Notes: generated by a model from the sequence alone, not told the origin. Shown: positions 53,497 to 62,736, counted from the first letter of the stretch. The stretch is 64,000 nt of DNA from Oscillospiraceae bacterium (GCA_009777475.1 WRLU01000008.1:1-64000); one strand, 5' to 3'. Made by a program: numbers and translations.

Positions 53497-55209
53497 TTGA
53501 AGAGGCACACTGTTTTTGTGATTTTAGCGGCTGGAGTGGTTCTTTTTTCCGCTTTCAAACTGTTTGGCAATGGAATACTCGGTATTTACTATGAGAGTGC
53601 GTCCAAGGCCGCGGCAAGCTCCGGAGATGTCTTACGGTCAGCGGATTTTCTATTTGAAAAATTAAAAAGCAGGCCTAAAGACGAGGCTCTTCGGTTGCGA
53701 GTATGCCAAAAATATCTTGATGCCGGCAATACATCGCGTGCTGAATATGTGCTGTTTAGCGGCATAGAGGAAGCCGGTCAAAGCACAGTGCTGTACGCTA
53801 AGCTTTCTCAGGTATACGTTTTGCAGGATAAACTGAGGGATGCTGTCGAATTGCTTGACGGCATCCAAATGCCCAATATTGCCGCCGAAATTGCCGCTAT
53901 TCGACCTCCCAGACCAAGCTTTGCCCGACAGCCGGGTACATACAATGAGATGATACCGCTTGAACTAGATGCACAGGGTCAAACTATTTATTACTCTATT
54001 GATGGGGAAATTCCATCCACTGAAAAAGAATTTATCAAGCGTGTCGACCTTTCTCCCGGGAAAAATAAGGTTATGGCTGTAGCCGTAAATCAACAGGGGT
54101 TAGTTTCCGCTTGGTCGGAGGGCGAATATGTCCTTAAGGACATTGTGCTTCCTTATTATTGCAAAGATCCTGAAATAGAGAAGCTGATCCGCCAAACTAT
54201 TAAAAAACCTGATGGGTATCTCTATACAAGCGATTTATGGAAAATCAAAACACTTAAAAGCAGTAAAAAAGCTAACTTTAAGACGTTAGACGACCTATTA
54301 GAATGTACAGGGCTGACAACCCTTGAGCTTCAAGGCACAAACCAATCCTGCGACATATCGGTGTTAGCCGAGGTTCCCATGCTGCAAACAATCAGATTGC
54401 AGCATATGGGGGTGTCATCGTTGGATTTGGAGGCATTGAAGGGGCTTTCTGACCTCAAAACACTAGACCTATCTTATAATGCTATAGGGAATCTTGATGC
54501 ATTGCCTGCCATTTCCGGCTTGGTTAGTTTAAATTTAACCGGAAACAGTATTTTAGAGGCAACGCAGTTGTCGTCGCTTAAAAATCTCACAAACCTAAAT
54601 TTAACACAAAATGCTCTCTCAGACACAACGCCCATAGGCAAGCTTATCAATCTGAAAAGCCTGAATTTATCGGAAAATCGGCTCAGCTACTTAAATGGGC
54701 TGTCGGCTTTGCCGGAGCTGGAGTCGCTGGATGTTTCACGCAATCCGCTGCTCACCTCTCTAGACGGTGTTTTCCGGCTTCCCAGATTGAAAACACTGAT
54801 AGCAAGCAATTGCGGCCTGGAATCTCTTCCAAAGGCTTCAAACATTTCATTGCCGAAGCTACAAAGTCTTGATATTACCGGCAATAAAGTGGGAAACATC
54901 AAAGGCTTGAGCAAGGCAGGGGATTTAGTCGAATTAAAAATAGCTCAGAACAGGGTACCGGATTTAAAGGCTCTGGAGAAAATGAACAAATTAAGAACCT
55001 TGGATGCCGACAAAAACAAAATCAGCTCGGTGTCACCGCTCAAGAACCTGAGCTCACTTTCTGTTTTGCGTGTTGAAAACAACAGCATAACAACACTATT
55101 GCCTTTAAAGGGTTGCCCATCACTACGAGAGGTATTTGCATTCGGAAACAGCATAAAGGATCCGGCAGATGCCTTTGCCGGATCAAATATCAAGGTATTT
55201 AGGACGTAG
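53497..55209 (+). CDS. membrane-anchored TPR-like/leucine-rich-repeat protein
   Basis: A 570-residue exported protein of unknown role. An N-terminal signal-anchor is at 5-25. Residues 30-125 form helical TPR-like repeats (LRLRVCQKYLDAGNTSRAEY and the next unit). Residues about 145-215 match the small beta domain seen at the end of chitobiases (IYYSIDGEIPSTEKEFI). From about 260 to 560 there are a dozen internalin-like leucine-rich repeats of about 22 residues (LTTLELQGTN, LKTLDLSYNAI, LVSLNLTGNSI and so on). Such repeats usually bind proteins. There is no sorting signal. The start is TTG with GGGAGG. It faces the histidine kinase gene, only 26 bp away, without a visible terminator. Confidence 0.87.
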   Translation: MKRHTVFVILAAGVVLFSAFKLFGNGILGIYYESASKAAASSGDVLRSADFLFEKLKSRPKDEALRLRVCQKYLDAGNTSRAEYVLFSGIEEAGQSTVLYAKLSQVYVLQDKLRDAVELLDGIQMPNIAAEIAAIRPPRPSFARQPGTYNEMIPLELDAQGQTIYYSIDGEIPSTEKEFIKRVDLSPGKNKVMAVAVNQQGLVSAWSEGEYVLKDIVLPYYCKDPEIEKLIRQTIKKPDGYLYTSDLWKIKTLKSSKKANFKTLDDLLECTGLTTLELQGTNQSCDISVLAEVPMLQTIRLQHMGVSSLDLEALKGLSDLKTLDLSYNAIGNLDALPAISGLVSLNLTGNSILEATQLSSLKNLTNLNLTQNALSDTTPIGKLINLKSLNLSENRLSYLNGLSALPELESLDVSRNPLLTSLDGVFRLPRLKTLIASNCGLESLPKASNISLPKLQSLDITGNKVGNIKGLSKAGDLVELKIAQNRVPDLKALEKMNKLRTLDADKNKISSVSPLKNLSSLSVLRVENNSITTLLPLKGCPSLREVFAFGNSIKDPADAFAGSNIKVFRT

Positions 55210-55235
55210 GCCTCGGAAGGGGACTAAACAACTGC

Positions 55236-57746
55236 CTATGGGAGGTTTCTGAGTTCCTCTAAAACCCCTGTTGCTTTTTCAAAATCAAACTCCTTAAATG
55301 CCCATAGGGCCTCTTCAATCATCTTGTCTGTCTCTGCACCGAAGCTACAGGGGGTTAAACTGTCTAGGGCTTCAATGGCTGAATCCTGATTAAACTCATT
55401 TGCCGCGGAAAGTGCTTTATCAAGATTTTCACGCAATAACGCCGGATCTCCCGGAGTTTTTTCAATCGTGCCTTCCAAATCGGTAAAAATATCTGAAAGC
55501 TTAACTTGAAGAGAGAGAATCTCATCCTTAAATCCCGGGAAATTTTCCATGCAGAAATCTAACTCACTGTTTTTCGAGGATTCTTCAAGCTTAAATGCAA
55601 TTTCAGACAGCTTTTTCGCGCCAACAGTAGCCAACGCTCCTTTCATTGCATGTACCGCAATAGAAAATGCCTCCAAATCTGATCCTGCTAAAAAAGATGA
55701 CATTTTGTCACAATCTGAGTTCAAGCTTCTGCAAAGCGATTCTAACGCCGTATGGTACATTTTTTCATCGCTGGCAACGTGTCGCAACCCGATTTTTGAG
55801 TTGATTTCATCAATATCGCCAACCCTGTCTAAAAAACTGTCCCCTGAAGGCTCTTTTACATCGGTAGGCTGCTTATAATCGTTCTCTTGAAAATCTGCAA
55901 TTTGCTCAATTTTTTCATGCGGCAACCACTTTTCAAGAACCTCGTATAAAAACTGGCTGTCAATCGGCTTTGAGATAAATCCGTTGAAACCATGAGCTAA
56001 AAACATCTCCTTGGCACCATGGACAGCGTTTGCTGTCAAGGCAATAATGGGCAGATTTTTATATTTTTTATTCATCTCTCTTATTTGGGAGACAGAGAGA
56101 TTTTTATGCCGCTCACTCAGTTTTCGTATATGGGCAGTTGTTTCTATTCCGTCCATTTCCGGCATCATGTGATCCATGAATATAATGTCGTAATCATTTT
56201 TCATAATCATATCAAGTGCTTCCTTGCCCGAAATAGCCGTTTCGGCTTCAATTTTCAGCAAACCAAGCAGACCCTGGGCAACCTTTAGGTTAAATGTGTT
56301 ATCATCTACAACTAAAACATTGGCCATCGGAGCGTAAAACGGCTGTATCCGCTTTTCGACCTTCACGTGGCTTATGTTTGCCTTATCGCCCTCAACTATC
56401 GGTATGGAAACAGTAAAAACGGTGCCTTCACCGCAAACGCTCGAAACTGTTATGCTTCCGCCCATCATTTCCGTAAATGTTTTGCTTATTGAAAGACCTA
56501 GCCCTGTTCCTACAATACCTCTGTTTTTAACTGTATTGCTTTGCTCGAATGGGACAAACAGCTTTTCCATGTCCTCTTGGGCTATGCCCATGCCGGTATC
56601 CTTGATTTCAAACATCAGCATATTATCATGAGAAACGTAAGCAGTTAAGGTAACTCCGCCGTTTTCGGTGAATTTTACAGCATTACCGATGATATTGGTA
56701 AGAACCTGCCGGAGCCGTATGTCATCGCCGAAAAGAGCCTTAGGAATATTGGAGTCGCACTCGAAGTTGAATTTTAGCCCTTTCTTTTGGGTTACAAATT
56801 CAAACATTGAGGTAATATTGTCAATAAAAATATCAAAATCATAATCTACCGGATTAAGCTCTAATTTACCGGACTCGATTTTAGACAGATCTAAAATATC
56901 GTTTATAATAGACAGAAGGGAGTGTGACGAAAAGTTTATATCGTTGGCAAAGTCCATCTGGCGGCTGTTGAGCGGTTCATTTAATAAGAGCTCAGACATG
57001 CCTATAATGGCATTCATAGGTGTTCGTATTTCGTGGCTCATGTTTGCTAAAAACTGAGTTTTCACCTGAGACGTATCCTCAGTACGCTTTATATAGTTGA
57101 CTACTACTTTCAAAACGATAAATATAATCCCAAGCAACATAACCGCCATAACAGCAAATACTACAATAAAATAACGTATGCTACCAACAATTGTTCCTCT
57201 GTCAACGCCCACCCCGGCTATACCGAGTAAATTGCCGTTTTCATCTAAAATAGGGGCCCAGCCGGCGACTAAAAGACCGTGTGGCTCTTGAAAATACTCA
57301 AGCACGCCCGAACGCTTGGCCTGAAAAATTTCAATACCATCGGGGGATATATCATCTATTTTTCCCAACAGAAAATAATTGTACTCTTCAAAAGAGTCAA
57401 CTCCAAAAATATATTCCATTCGATCATCACTTATCCGGTTTGCCGTAAAAATAAACCGCACATCATCCGCAGATTCTTTAATCTCATTAAGAACCCGCTG
57501 AATATTTTCATAGTATTCCGATTTTACGTCCCGTGTATTCAAAAAATTCCGATAACCATCCAAATCCTCCGACAAAAAGGATGAAACGGATATTGCCACA
57601 TCTCTGGACGCATTGCCGAATTGGGTTTGCACAATATCCCCGAGGGCTGTGTATGTAACAAGGCAAACTATCAACAAAATGGCAAACAAAAAAGACATTA
57701 CTGATATAACAAGGCGATTTTTATAGTTATAATGCAAAAAAGACAT
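55236..57746 (-). CDS. hybrid sensor histidine kinase (HK-REC-HPt)
   Basis: Membrane sensor kinase with a full internal phosphorelay, 836 residues. Two membrane helices (about 13-35 and 190-215) enclose an extracellular Cache-like sensor domain of about 150 residues. The phospho-accepting His is in NMSHEIRTPMNAI near 238; the ATP-binding domain has IIGNAVKFTE and the G-boxes DTGMGI and GTGLGLSI. A receiver domain follows with Asp in IIFMDHMMPEMDG near 525, then an HPt domain with His in AVHAMKGALATVG near 698 and a helical tail of about 80 residues. The ATG at 57746 has AGGAGG; an upstream TTG would swallow that site. A response regulator gene lies directly upstream on the same strand, a likely partner. 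Confidence 0.92.
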   Translation of the reverse strand: MSFLHYNYKNRLVISVMSFLFAILLIVCLVTYTALGDIVQTQFGNASRDVAISVSSFLSEDLDGYRNFLNTRDVKSEYYENIQRVLNEIKESADDVRFIFTANRISDDRMEYIFGVDSFEEYNYFLLGKIDDISPDGIEIFQAKRSGVLEYFQEPHGLLVAGWAPILDENGNLLGIAGVGVDRGTIVGSIRYFIVVFAVMAVMLLGIIFIVLKVVVNYIKRTEDTSQVKTQFLANMSHEIRTPMNAIIGMSELLLNEPLNSRQMDFANDINFSSHSLLSIINDILDLSKIESGKLELNPVDYDFDIFIDNITSMFEFVTQKKGLKFNFECDSNIPKALFGDDIRLRQVLTNIIGNAVKFTENGGVTLTAYVSHDNMLMFEIKDTGMGIAQEDMEKLFVPFEQSNTVKNRGIVGTGLGLSISKTFTEMMGGSITVSSVCGEGTVFTVSIPIVEGDKANISHVKVEKRIQPFYAPMANVLVVDDNTFNLKVAQGLLGLLKIEAETAISGKEALDMIMKNDYDIIFMDHMMPEMDGIETTAHIRKLSERHKNLSVSQIREMNKKYKNLPIIALTANAVHGAKEMFLAHGFNGFISKPIDSQFLYEVLEKWLPHEKIEQIADFQENDYKQPTDVKEPSGDSFLDRVGDIDEINSKIGLRHVASDEKMYHTALESLCRSLNSDCDKMSSFLAGSDLEAFSIAVHAMKGALATVGAKKLSEIAFKLEESSKNSELDFCMENFPGFKDEILSLQVKLSDIFTDLEGTIEKTPGDPALLRENLDKALSAANEFNQDSAIEALDSLTPCSFGAETDKMIEEALWAFKEFDFEKATGVLEELRNLP

Positions 57747-57924
57747 AATCAGACCTCCTATCGCATCCAAACCTGTTCACATAGTCTCCCGTCACACTCC
57801 GTTGAAATTCCCCGCCGGGGGGCAAGCACACCTGCGAAATTTCGCCTTGACCAACGAAAATCCACTCGAAATCAACAGCTCTGTCTATAGGGGCAGGTTC
57901 TTAGTTTATAAAAGGAGGGTTGCC

Positions 57925-58749
57925 TCAATCTTTTTTTACGGTGTGTTTTATTATGTGCTTTTTAATCCTGGCAATGACCTGCTCCTTGTCAAAGGGCTTT
58001 ACTATGAAATCTGAACCGCCCGACTCGATTGCCTTGATTACGTACGATCTCTTATCGTTTGAGGTTAGAAAGATAATCGGTGCCTTATGACCGCCTTCCC
58101 TAATTTTTCCGGCAAGCTCAAAGCCATCCATATCAGGCATATCTATATCCAAAATGAAAAGGTCTGGGCTGTTGCTTTTGAGGAAAAGCAATGCCGTTTT
58201 GGAGGAATTGACACAAGTCAGCTTATATGCAGTATCACGGAGGGTTTCCTTTAGGATATCCAAAAAGAACGCCCTGTCGTCAACCGCTAATATGCTCTTG
58301 ACATCACCATCGTCTTCAAGAACCTCCGCCTTTTCTTTTTCTTCTCTTTCCCTCCGTTCGGCTTCATCCTTTTTTACGTCAATGGCAAGCATCTGCAGAT
58401 CTATTGAAAGAGTAAGGATTGACCCAGTCAATATGTCTACCGCATCTTCTATTTCCTGAGAATTTTTTTCCTTTTTTTGCAATATGTCTATTTGCTCTTG
58501 GCAGGACAACGCCAAAGGGCCGGCGTAAATATCCAGCAACATATCACGTACATCAGTAAGCGATCGTATGAGCAGACCATATTCCTGGCTCTTTATTGAC
58601 TCTTCGACTTGCTCTCGCAAACCGGAGATATTCTCAACGAATGCATTCAGGGATTGAAGGTAGGCGTTAAGCTTATTGGGATCCATCTTTTCAATTTTTT
58701 CAGAAATCACCAAGCCAGGAATCTCAAGCAGACGTCCCTTGATATTCAT
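57925..58749 (-). CDS. response regulator with degenerate HPt-like N-terminus
   Basis: A 274-residue regulator without a DNA-binding domain. The C-terminal receiver (about 148-270) has the acidic pair in LAVDDRAFF, the phosphorylated Asp in FILDIDMPDMDG near 202, Thr in IIFLTSNDK and Lys in VKPFDKEQV. The N-terminal 120 residues are helical and laid out like an HPt domain (IPGLVISEKI start, YLQSLNAFVENISGLREQVE), but where HPt proteins have HxLKG it has SLTDVRDML, so no phospho-His. A charged coiled-coil linker joins the two. It probably signals through protein contacts. It is 178 bp upstream of the hybrid kinase gene in the same direction; that gap shows no clear promoter, so both may share one transcript. 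Confidence 0.85.
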   Translation of the reverse strand: MNIKGRLLEIPGLVISEKIEKMDPNKLNAYLQSLNAFVENISGLREQVEESIKSQEYGLLIRSLTDVRDMLLDIYAGPLALSCQEQIDILQKKEKNSQEIEDAVDILTGSILTLSIDLQMLAIDVKKDEAERREREEKEKAEVLEDDGDVKSILAVDDRAFFLDILKETLRDTAYKLTCVNSSKTALLFLKSNSPDLFILDIDMPDMDGFELAGKIREGGHKAPIIFLTSNDKRSYVIKAIESGGSDFIVKPFDKEQVIARIKKHIIKHTVKKD

Positions 58750-58816
58750 TTCACAATCACATCCTTAAATTCGTTATAAACGCGGCGTACAAACCAGCCA
58801 AGAGTATCTAAACAGC

Positions 58817-58845
58817 ATTATAACTTATGCAAACGAAAAAATCAA
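58817..58845 (-). promoter_or_regulatory. promoter of the response regulator and kinase genes
   Basis: On the minus strand TTGATT (58845-58840) and a perfect TATAAT (58822-58817) with a 17-bp spacer, about 70 bp before the regulator's ATG. Confidence 0.75.
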
Positions 58846-58864
58846 TACCCTCTTTTCAAATGAT

Positions 58865-58896
58865 ACACGGCAAACGCATGAATGCGTTTGCCGTGT
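58865..58896. repeat. perfect 14-bp inverted repeat between divergent promoters
   Basis: ACACGGCAAACGCA, loop TGAA, and its exact complement. There is no T-run on either strand, so it is not a normal terminator. It lies midway between the regulator promoter and the proB promoter, where an operator would be expected. Each arm also resembles the presumed insertion-sequence end at 890-906. Confidence 0.85.
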
Positions 58897-58914
58897 GAAT
58901 GGCTGATTTTGGAC

Positions 58915-58943
58915 TTGACATGACATGCGGCATCTATTATAAT
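58915..58943 (+). promoter_or_regulatory. consensus promoter of proB
   Basis: TTGACA at 58915-58920 and TATAAT at 58938-58943, exactly 17 bp apart, both boxes perfect. Drives proB and probably the two genes after it. Confidence 0.9.
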
Positions 58944-58984
58944 CCAGTCGGACCTAATCTTGCATATTTGAGGGGTGCATACCG

Positions 58985-59785
58985 GTGAAGTTGAAAAAAC
59001 GCATTGTGGTTAAAGTGGGGACCAGTACTATCATATCTAAAAATGGGAAGGCAAATTTATCGCGGTTAAAATGGCTGGCTTTAGTTTTGTCGGATTTACA
59101 AAAAAAAGGAGATGAGGTTGTCTTGGTGACCTCAGGATCTATCGGCTTGGGGGCATCTGCTTTAGAAAAATCGCTTTCAGGCAGAGATAAGGCCCTTTTT
59201 ACCCTTGCTCAAAAACAAGCCGCTGCCGCCGTAGGTCAAAGCCGCCTTATGCGCCTGTATAGCGAGTGTTTTTCTAAATACGACAAAACAGTGGCACAGA
59301 TTTTGTTAACACGAGGTGATTTAGACCAAAAAGAACGCCGAGGGGCATTGCTTAATACCATAAACACATTGATTTCGTGCGGTATATTACCTATTGTTAA
59401 TGAGAATGACTCTGTTTGCCCTGAAGAAATCTCAGACAAAGGGGTTTTTGGAGATAATGACACTTTATCGGCAGAGGCTGCTCGTTTGATCAAGGCTGAT
59501 TTGTTAGTTCTGCTCACCGATACCGATGGATTTTACACCTCAGATCCCAACAGCGACATAGGCGCGACAAAAATTAACAGAGTTTGTGAGATTACAGATG
59601 ACCTTAGGAGCAGTGCATCTGGTACAGGAACCGCTCGTGGTACCGGAGGAATGCAGACCAAGCTTGATGCCGGCGAGATCGCACTGGACGGCGGCTTTGA
59701 CATGGTCATAGCCCACGGCGGGGATCCCACTGTTTTATATGCTATACTAAGCGGTGAGGATGCGGGGACATTATTCAGAAGGTAA
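58985..59785 (+). CDS. proB: glutamate 5-kinase
   Basis: ProB phosphorylates glutamate, the first and feedback-controlled step of proline synthesis. The 266 residues form an amino-acid-kinase domain: VVKVGTSTI at the start, LVTSGSIGLGASAL near 52, NENDSVCPEEI near 137, FGDNDTLSAEAA near 155 and GTARGTGGMQTKLDAGEIA near 213. The C-terminal PUA domain found in longer ProB proteins is absent, as in many Bacillota. It starts with GTG. A secreted repeat protein gene separates it from proA. Confidence 0.95.
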   Translation: MKLKKRIVVKVGTSTIISKNGKANLSRLKWLALVLSDLQKKGDEVVLVTSGSIGLGASALEKSLSGRDKALFTLAQKQAAAAVGQSRLMRLYSECFSKYDKTVAQILLTRGDLDQKERRGALLNTINTLISCGILPIVNENDSVCPEEISDKGVFGDNDTLSAEAARLIKADLLVLLTDTDGFYTSDPNSDIGATKINRVCEITDDLRSSASGTGTARGTGGMQTKLDAGEIALDGGFDMVIAHGGDPTVLYAILSGEDAGTLFRR

Positions 59786-59820
59786 ATATAAAGAATTTTA
59801 CAAAAAAAGGAGAAATTATT

Positions 59821-61398
59821 ATGTCAAAACGTACCGTAGCTCTGGTGCTTGCGCTTCTCATGTTGCTGGCGGATGTTATCCCTTCTGTGATGCCGGGGGC
59901 TGAGGCAGCGGTAAGCGCACCGGCTTCCCTAAAGCCCAAATACGGCTCAAATGGAAAATTTATCGCTCCAGTCAAGCCTCCTGCAAAGGACTCTGTGGCC
60001 ATATCCAATTTGGCTGAATTGAGAAAATTTCGGTCAGAGGTGGGCGTGAAGAATAGCAAATACCACCTAACCGCCGACATTGACCTGTCAGGCGTTGAGT
60101 GGAAACCACCCCAGATGCATGACGGAATCTTTGATGGTCAGGGATTTGTCATCCGCAATCTCAAAATTACAAAAAAGAAAGGTGAGGCAGGTTTTTTTGA
60201 GCATATATCGAATTCAACGGTTAAAAACCTTGGCTTTGAAGGAACAAAGCTCAGTGCTAACAATGCCGGGGCAGTTAGTAGTGGTAACGTTAGCGGCAGC
60301 GTAATTGACAATTGCTACAATGCCGGCTCAATCTCAGCCGTTGTTGCCGGGGGGATTGCTGTTGAGGCTGTGGGCAACAGCAAAATTAGCAACTGCTATA
60401 ATACAGGGTCTATATCTGCCGTGGTTAAAAAAGGCTGGCCGCAGGCGGCGGGTATAGTTGTGGGTACCCATGATAATGCTGGAAATGTATACAGTGGTTC
60501 CGCCAAAGGAATTGCTAAAATAATCAATTGCTATAATACCGGCACCGTGTCTGCACTGTCTAAGGGGAAAATTAAACATACAAGCACAAATAATAGGGGG
60601 CGTGCTGCGGGGATTACCCTTGGTCAATTTGGCGGCGGTCCTAAGGTGAGTAGTTGCTACAATGCCGGCAAAATCCTCGCCACAGAGGCTTTCGGAATCT
60701 CACAGAAGGCACACAGTATCAGATCATGTTACAATACAGGTGCCATTAGAGGTGCGGATGCCTGTGGGATTGGCAATGCAAAGGAAATCAGCGATTGCTT
60801 TAACACAGGGGCAATATCGGCATCTTTTTCCAATCCTTCAGTTTTTACGGCAAGCATCGCACTGGGAATCGGGGGTGCCAGGAATATGAAAAATTGTTAT
60901 AATACAGGCACTGTATCGGCATATGCCTCTAAAGGGACATCCGCTTCTGCCGCAGGCATTGGTGAAATTGGAATTACGGAGGCCTTCCGTGATTGCTACA
61001 ATACCGGCCCAGTGAACGCAACCTCTAAAAGATATGCGGTAGCGGGGGGCATTAGTGCGGGGGGAAGCTCAATGAATGGGAAAGCCGCTGAATTAAGCAG
61101 CTGCTATAATGCCGGAAAGGTACGTGCGCGTGCCAAAACCTCCTATGCGGGAGGGATTATGGGCTGGAATGGCATGGTTAAAATCAAAAATTGTTATTGG
61201 AGCAAGAAAAGCGCGAAAAAAGGCGTTGGATATTATTATGAGAATTATAAGCCTAAAAAAGGAGGTGCTAAGCCGCTCAATGCCAGAAAAATGAAGAAAA
61301 AGTCCTCTTATAAGGGCTTTGATTTTAAGAAGGCCTGGGTATTGACCAAGGGGAAAAACAAAGGCTTCCCGGTTTTGAGGGCATTTAACAAGAAATAG
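59821..61398 (+). CDS. secreted CYNTG/GLUG-repeat protein
   Basis: A 525-residue secreted protein of unknown function. After a signal peptide (about 1-31) comes a segment seen in many clostridial surface proteins (YHLTADIDLSGVEWKPP, FDGQGFVIRNLKI). Then follow about ten GLUG-like units of 25-50 residues, each containing CYNTG, CYNAG or CFNTG preceded by a short I/V-x-x/N and followed by S/A-rich text; the last unit is changed to CYWSKK. These should build a beta-solenoid with a stacked row of Cys. The tail of about 70 residues is very Lys-rich. The gene starts with AAGGAG upstream, 35 bp after proB, and ends 34 bp before proA, so it is embedded in the proline operon. Confidence 0.88.
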   Translation: MSKRTVALVLALLMLLADVIPSVMPGAEAAVSAPASLKPKYGSNGKFIAPVKPPAKDSVAISNLAELRKFRSEVGVKNSKYHLTADIDLSGVEWKPPQMHDGIFDGQGFVIRNLKITKKKGEAGFFEHISNSTVKNLGFEGTKLSANNAGAVSSGNVSGSVIDNCYNAGSISAVVAGGIAVEAVGNSKISNCYNTGSISAVVKKGWPQAAGIVVGTHDNAGNVYSGSAKGIAKIINCYNTGTVSALSKGKIKHTSTNNRGRAAGITLGQFGGGPKVSSCYNAGKILATEAFGISQKAHSIRSCYNTGAIRGADACGIGNAKEISDCFNTGAISASFSNPSVFTASIALGIGGARNMKNCYNTGTVSAYASKGTSASAAGIGEIGITEAFRDCYNTGPVNATSKRYAVAGGISAGGSSMNGKAAELSSCYNAGKVRARAKTSYAGGIMGWNGMVKIKNCYWSKKSAKKGVGYYYENYKPKKGGAKPLNARKMKKKSSYKGFDFKKAWVLTKGKNKGFPVLRAFNKK

Positions 61399-61432
61399 AC
61401 CGGCTAAATTAAAAATGAAAGTAGGAAAACAT

Positions 61433-62680
61433 ATGACCACAGTACGCGAATTGGCTCAGCGGTGCAAAAAAGCCTCCGCTGCCTTTGGTAACCTGCGGAG
61501 CGGCGATAAAAACAAGCTTTTAGAGGCATTAGCTCTGGTTCTGCTTGAAAAAAGGGGTTTTATAAAAACAGAAAATCAAAAAGACATACTTCTAGCCAAG
61601 GAAAATGGTTTAACAGATGCAATGATTGACCGGCTGAGATTGACTGATGCCAGGATTGACGGTATGGCTGGAGGCATCCGCAAGGTCATTGCCCTGCCCG
61701 ATCCGGTCGGCGGACAAGATGGCGCGTACAGGCATCCTGAGGGTATGCTTATCGCGCGGCAGCGTGTACCGCTTGGCGTTGTGGGCATGATTTATGAATC
61801 GCGTCCCAATGTTACTGTTGATTCGGCAACCCTTTGCCTGAAATCAGGCAATGCCTGCCTGTTACGCGGCGGCAAGGAAGCCATACACTCAAATATTGCC
61901 TTGTCAGAGCTGATTCGCAAAGCCCTGAAGCACTGTGATTTATCGGAAGATTTGGTTTGCCTGGTCACCGATACCAACCGTCAGTCTGCTGTGGATATGA
62001 TGGGACTGACCGGGCTTTTGGATGTTTTGATTCCCAGGGGCGGTGCCGGACTGATTAACGCGGTGGTTGAAAACTCCCGGGTGCCGGTTATTGAAACCGG
62101 TGTAGGCAACTGTCATGTGTATGTTGATAATCAAGCTGATTTGAGAATGGCAACAGATATTACGGTCAACGCCAAGTGTTCCCGCCCCTCAGTATGCAAT
62201 GCCGCCGAAACCCTTTTGGTTGGCAGTGATATTGCCCTAAAATTTTTGCCCTTGGTTCAAAAAGGGCTGGAAGCGTATAATGTGCGGCTCCATGGCTGCC
62301 CGGAAACTATTTCCATACTCGGAGATTCCGTTATTCCGGCAACAGAGGACGACTGGGGCAAGGAGTATTTAGACTATGACCTTGCCGTGCGTGTGGTTTC
62401 AGGAGTGGATGAAGCCATAGAGCATATAGGAAAATACACATCCGGACACTCCGAGTGCATTGTAACCGAAAGCTACAAAAACGCCAGGACATTCTGTGAG
62501 GGCATTGATGCCGCCGCCGTATATGTAAATGCCTCAACACGGTATAGCGATGGCGAGGAATTCGGCATGGGTGCCGAAATCGGGATTTCAACCCAAAAGC
62601 TTCATGTTCGCGGCCCTATGGGATTAGAACACCTAACGACTGTCAAATATATCATACAGGGCAATGGGGAGATCCGCTAA
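61433..62680 (+). CDS. proA: gamma-glutamyl phosphate reductase
   Basis: ProA reduces gamma-glutamyl phosphate with NADPH to glutamate semialdehyde, step two of proline synthesis. The 415 residues include PLGVVGMIYESRPNVT near 108, LKSGNACLLRGGKEA near 135, the IPRGGAGLINAVVENSRVPVIETGVGNCH stretch split near 200-225, the catalytic Cys in NAKCSRPSVCNA, and EEFGMGAEIGISTQKLHVRGPMG near the end. ATG at 61433 is preferred because TAGGAA precedes it; an ATG 18 bp earlier lacks a site. Followed by a strong terminator. Confidence 0.95.
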   Translation: MTTVRELAQRCKKASAAFGNLRSGDKNKLLEALALVLLEKRGFIKTENQKDILLAKENGLTDAMIDRLRLTDARIDGMAGGIRKVIALPDPVGGQDGAYRHPEGMLIARQRVPLGVVGMIYESRPNVTVDSATLCLKSGNACLLRGGKEAIHSNIALSELIRKALKHCDLSEDLVCLVTDTNRQSAVDMMGLTGLLDVLIPRGGAGLINAVVENSRVPVIETGVGNCHVYVDNQADLRMATDITVNAKCSRPSVCNAAETLLVGSDIALKFLPLVQKGLEAYNVRLHGCPETISILGDSVIPATEDDWGKEYLDYDLAVRVVSGVDEAIEHIGKYTSGHSECIVTESYKNARTFCEGIDAAAVYVNASTRYSDGEEFGMGAEIGISTQKLHVRGPMGLEHLTTVKYIIQGNGEIR

Positions 62681-62695
62681 CCCCAGAAAAATCAC

Positions 62696-62736
62696 AAAAA
62701 ACATATAACCGCCAGTCAGGCGGTTATATGTTTTTT
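62696..62736. terminator. bidirectional terminator after proA
   Basis: ACATATAACCGCC, loop AGTCA, exact complement, flanked by A6 and T6. It ends proA on one strand and the secreted protein gene at 62768-64000 on the other. Confidence 0.93.
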
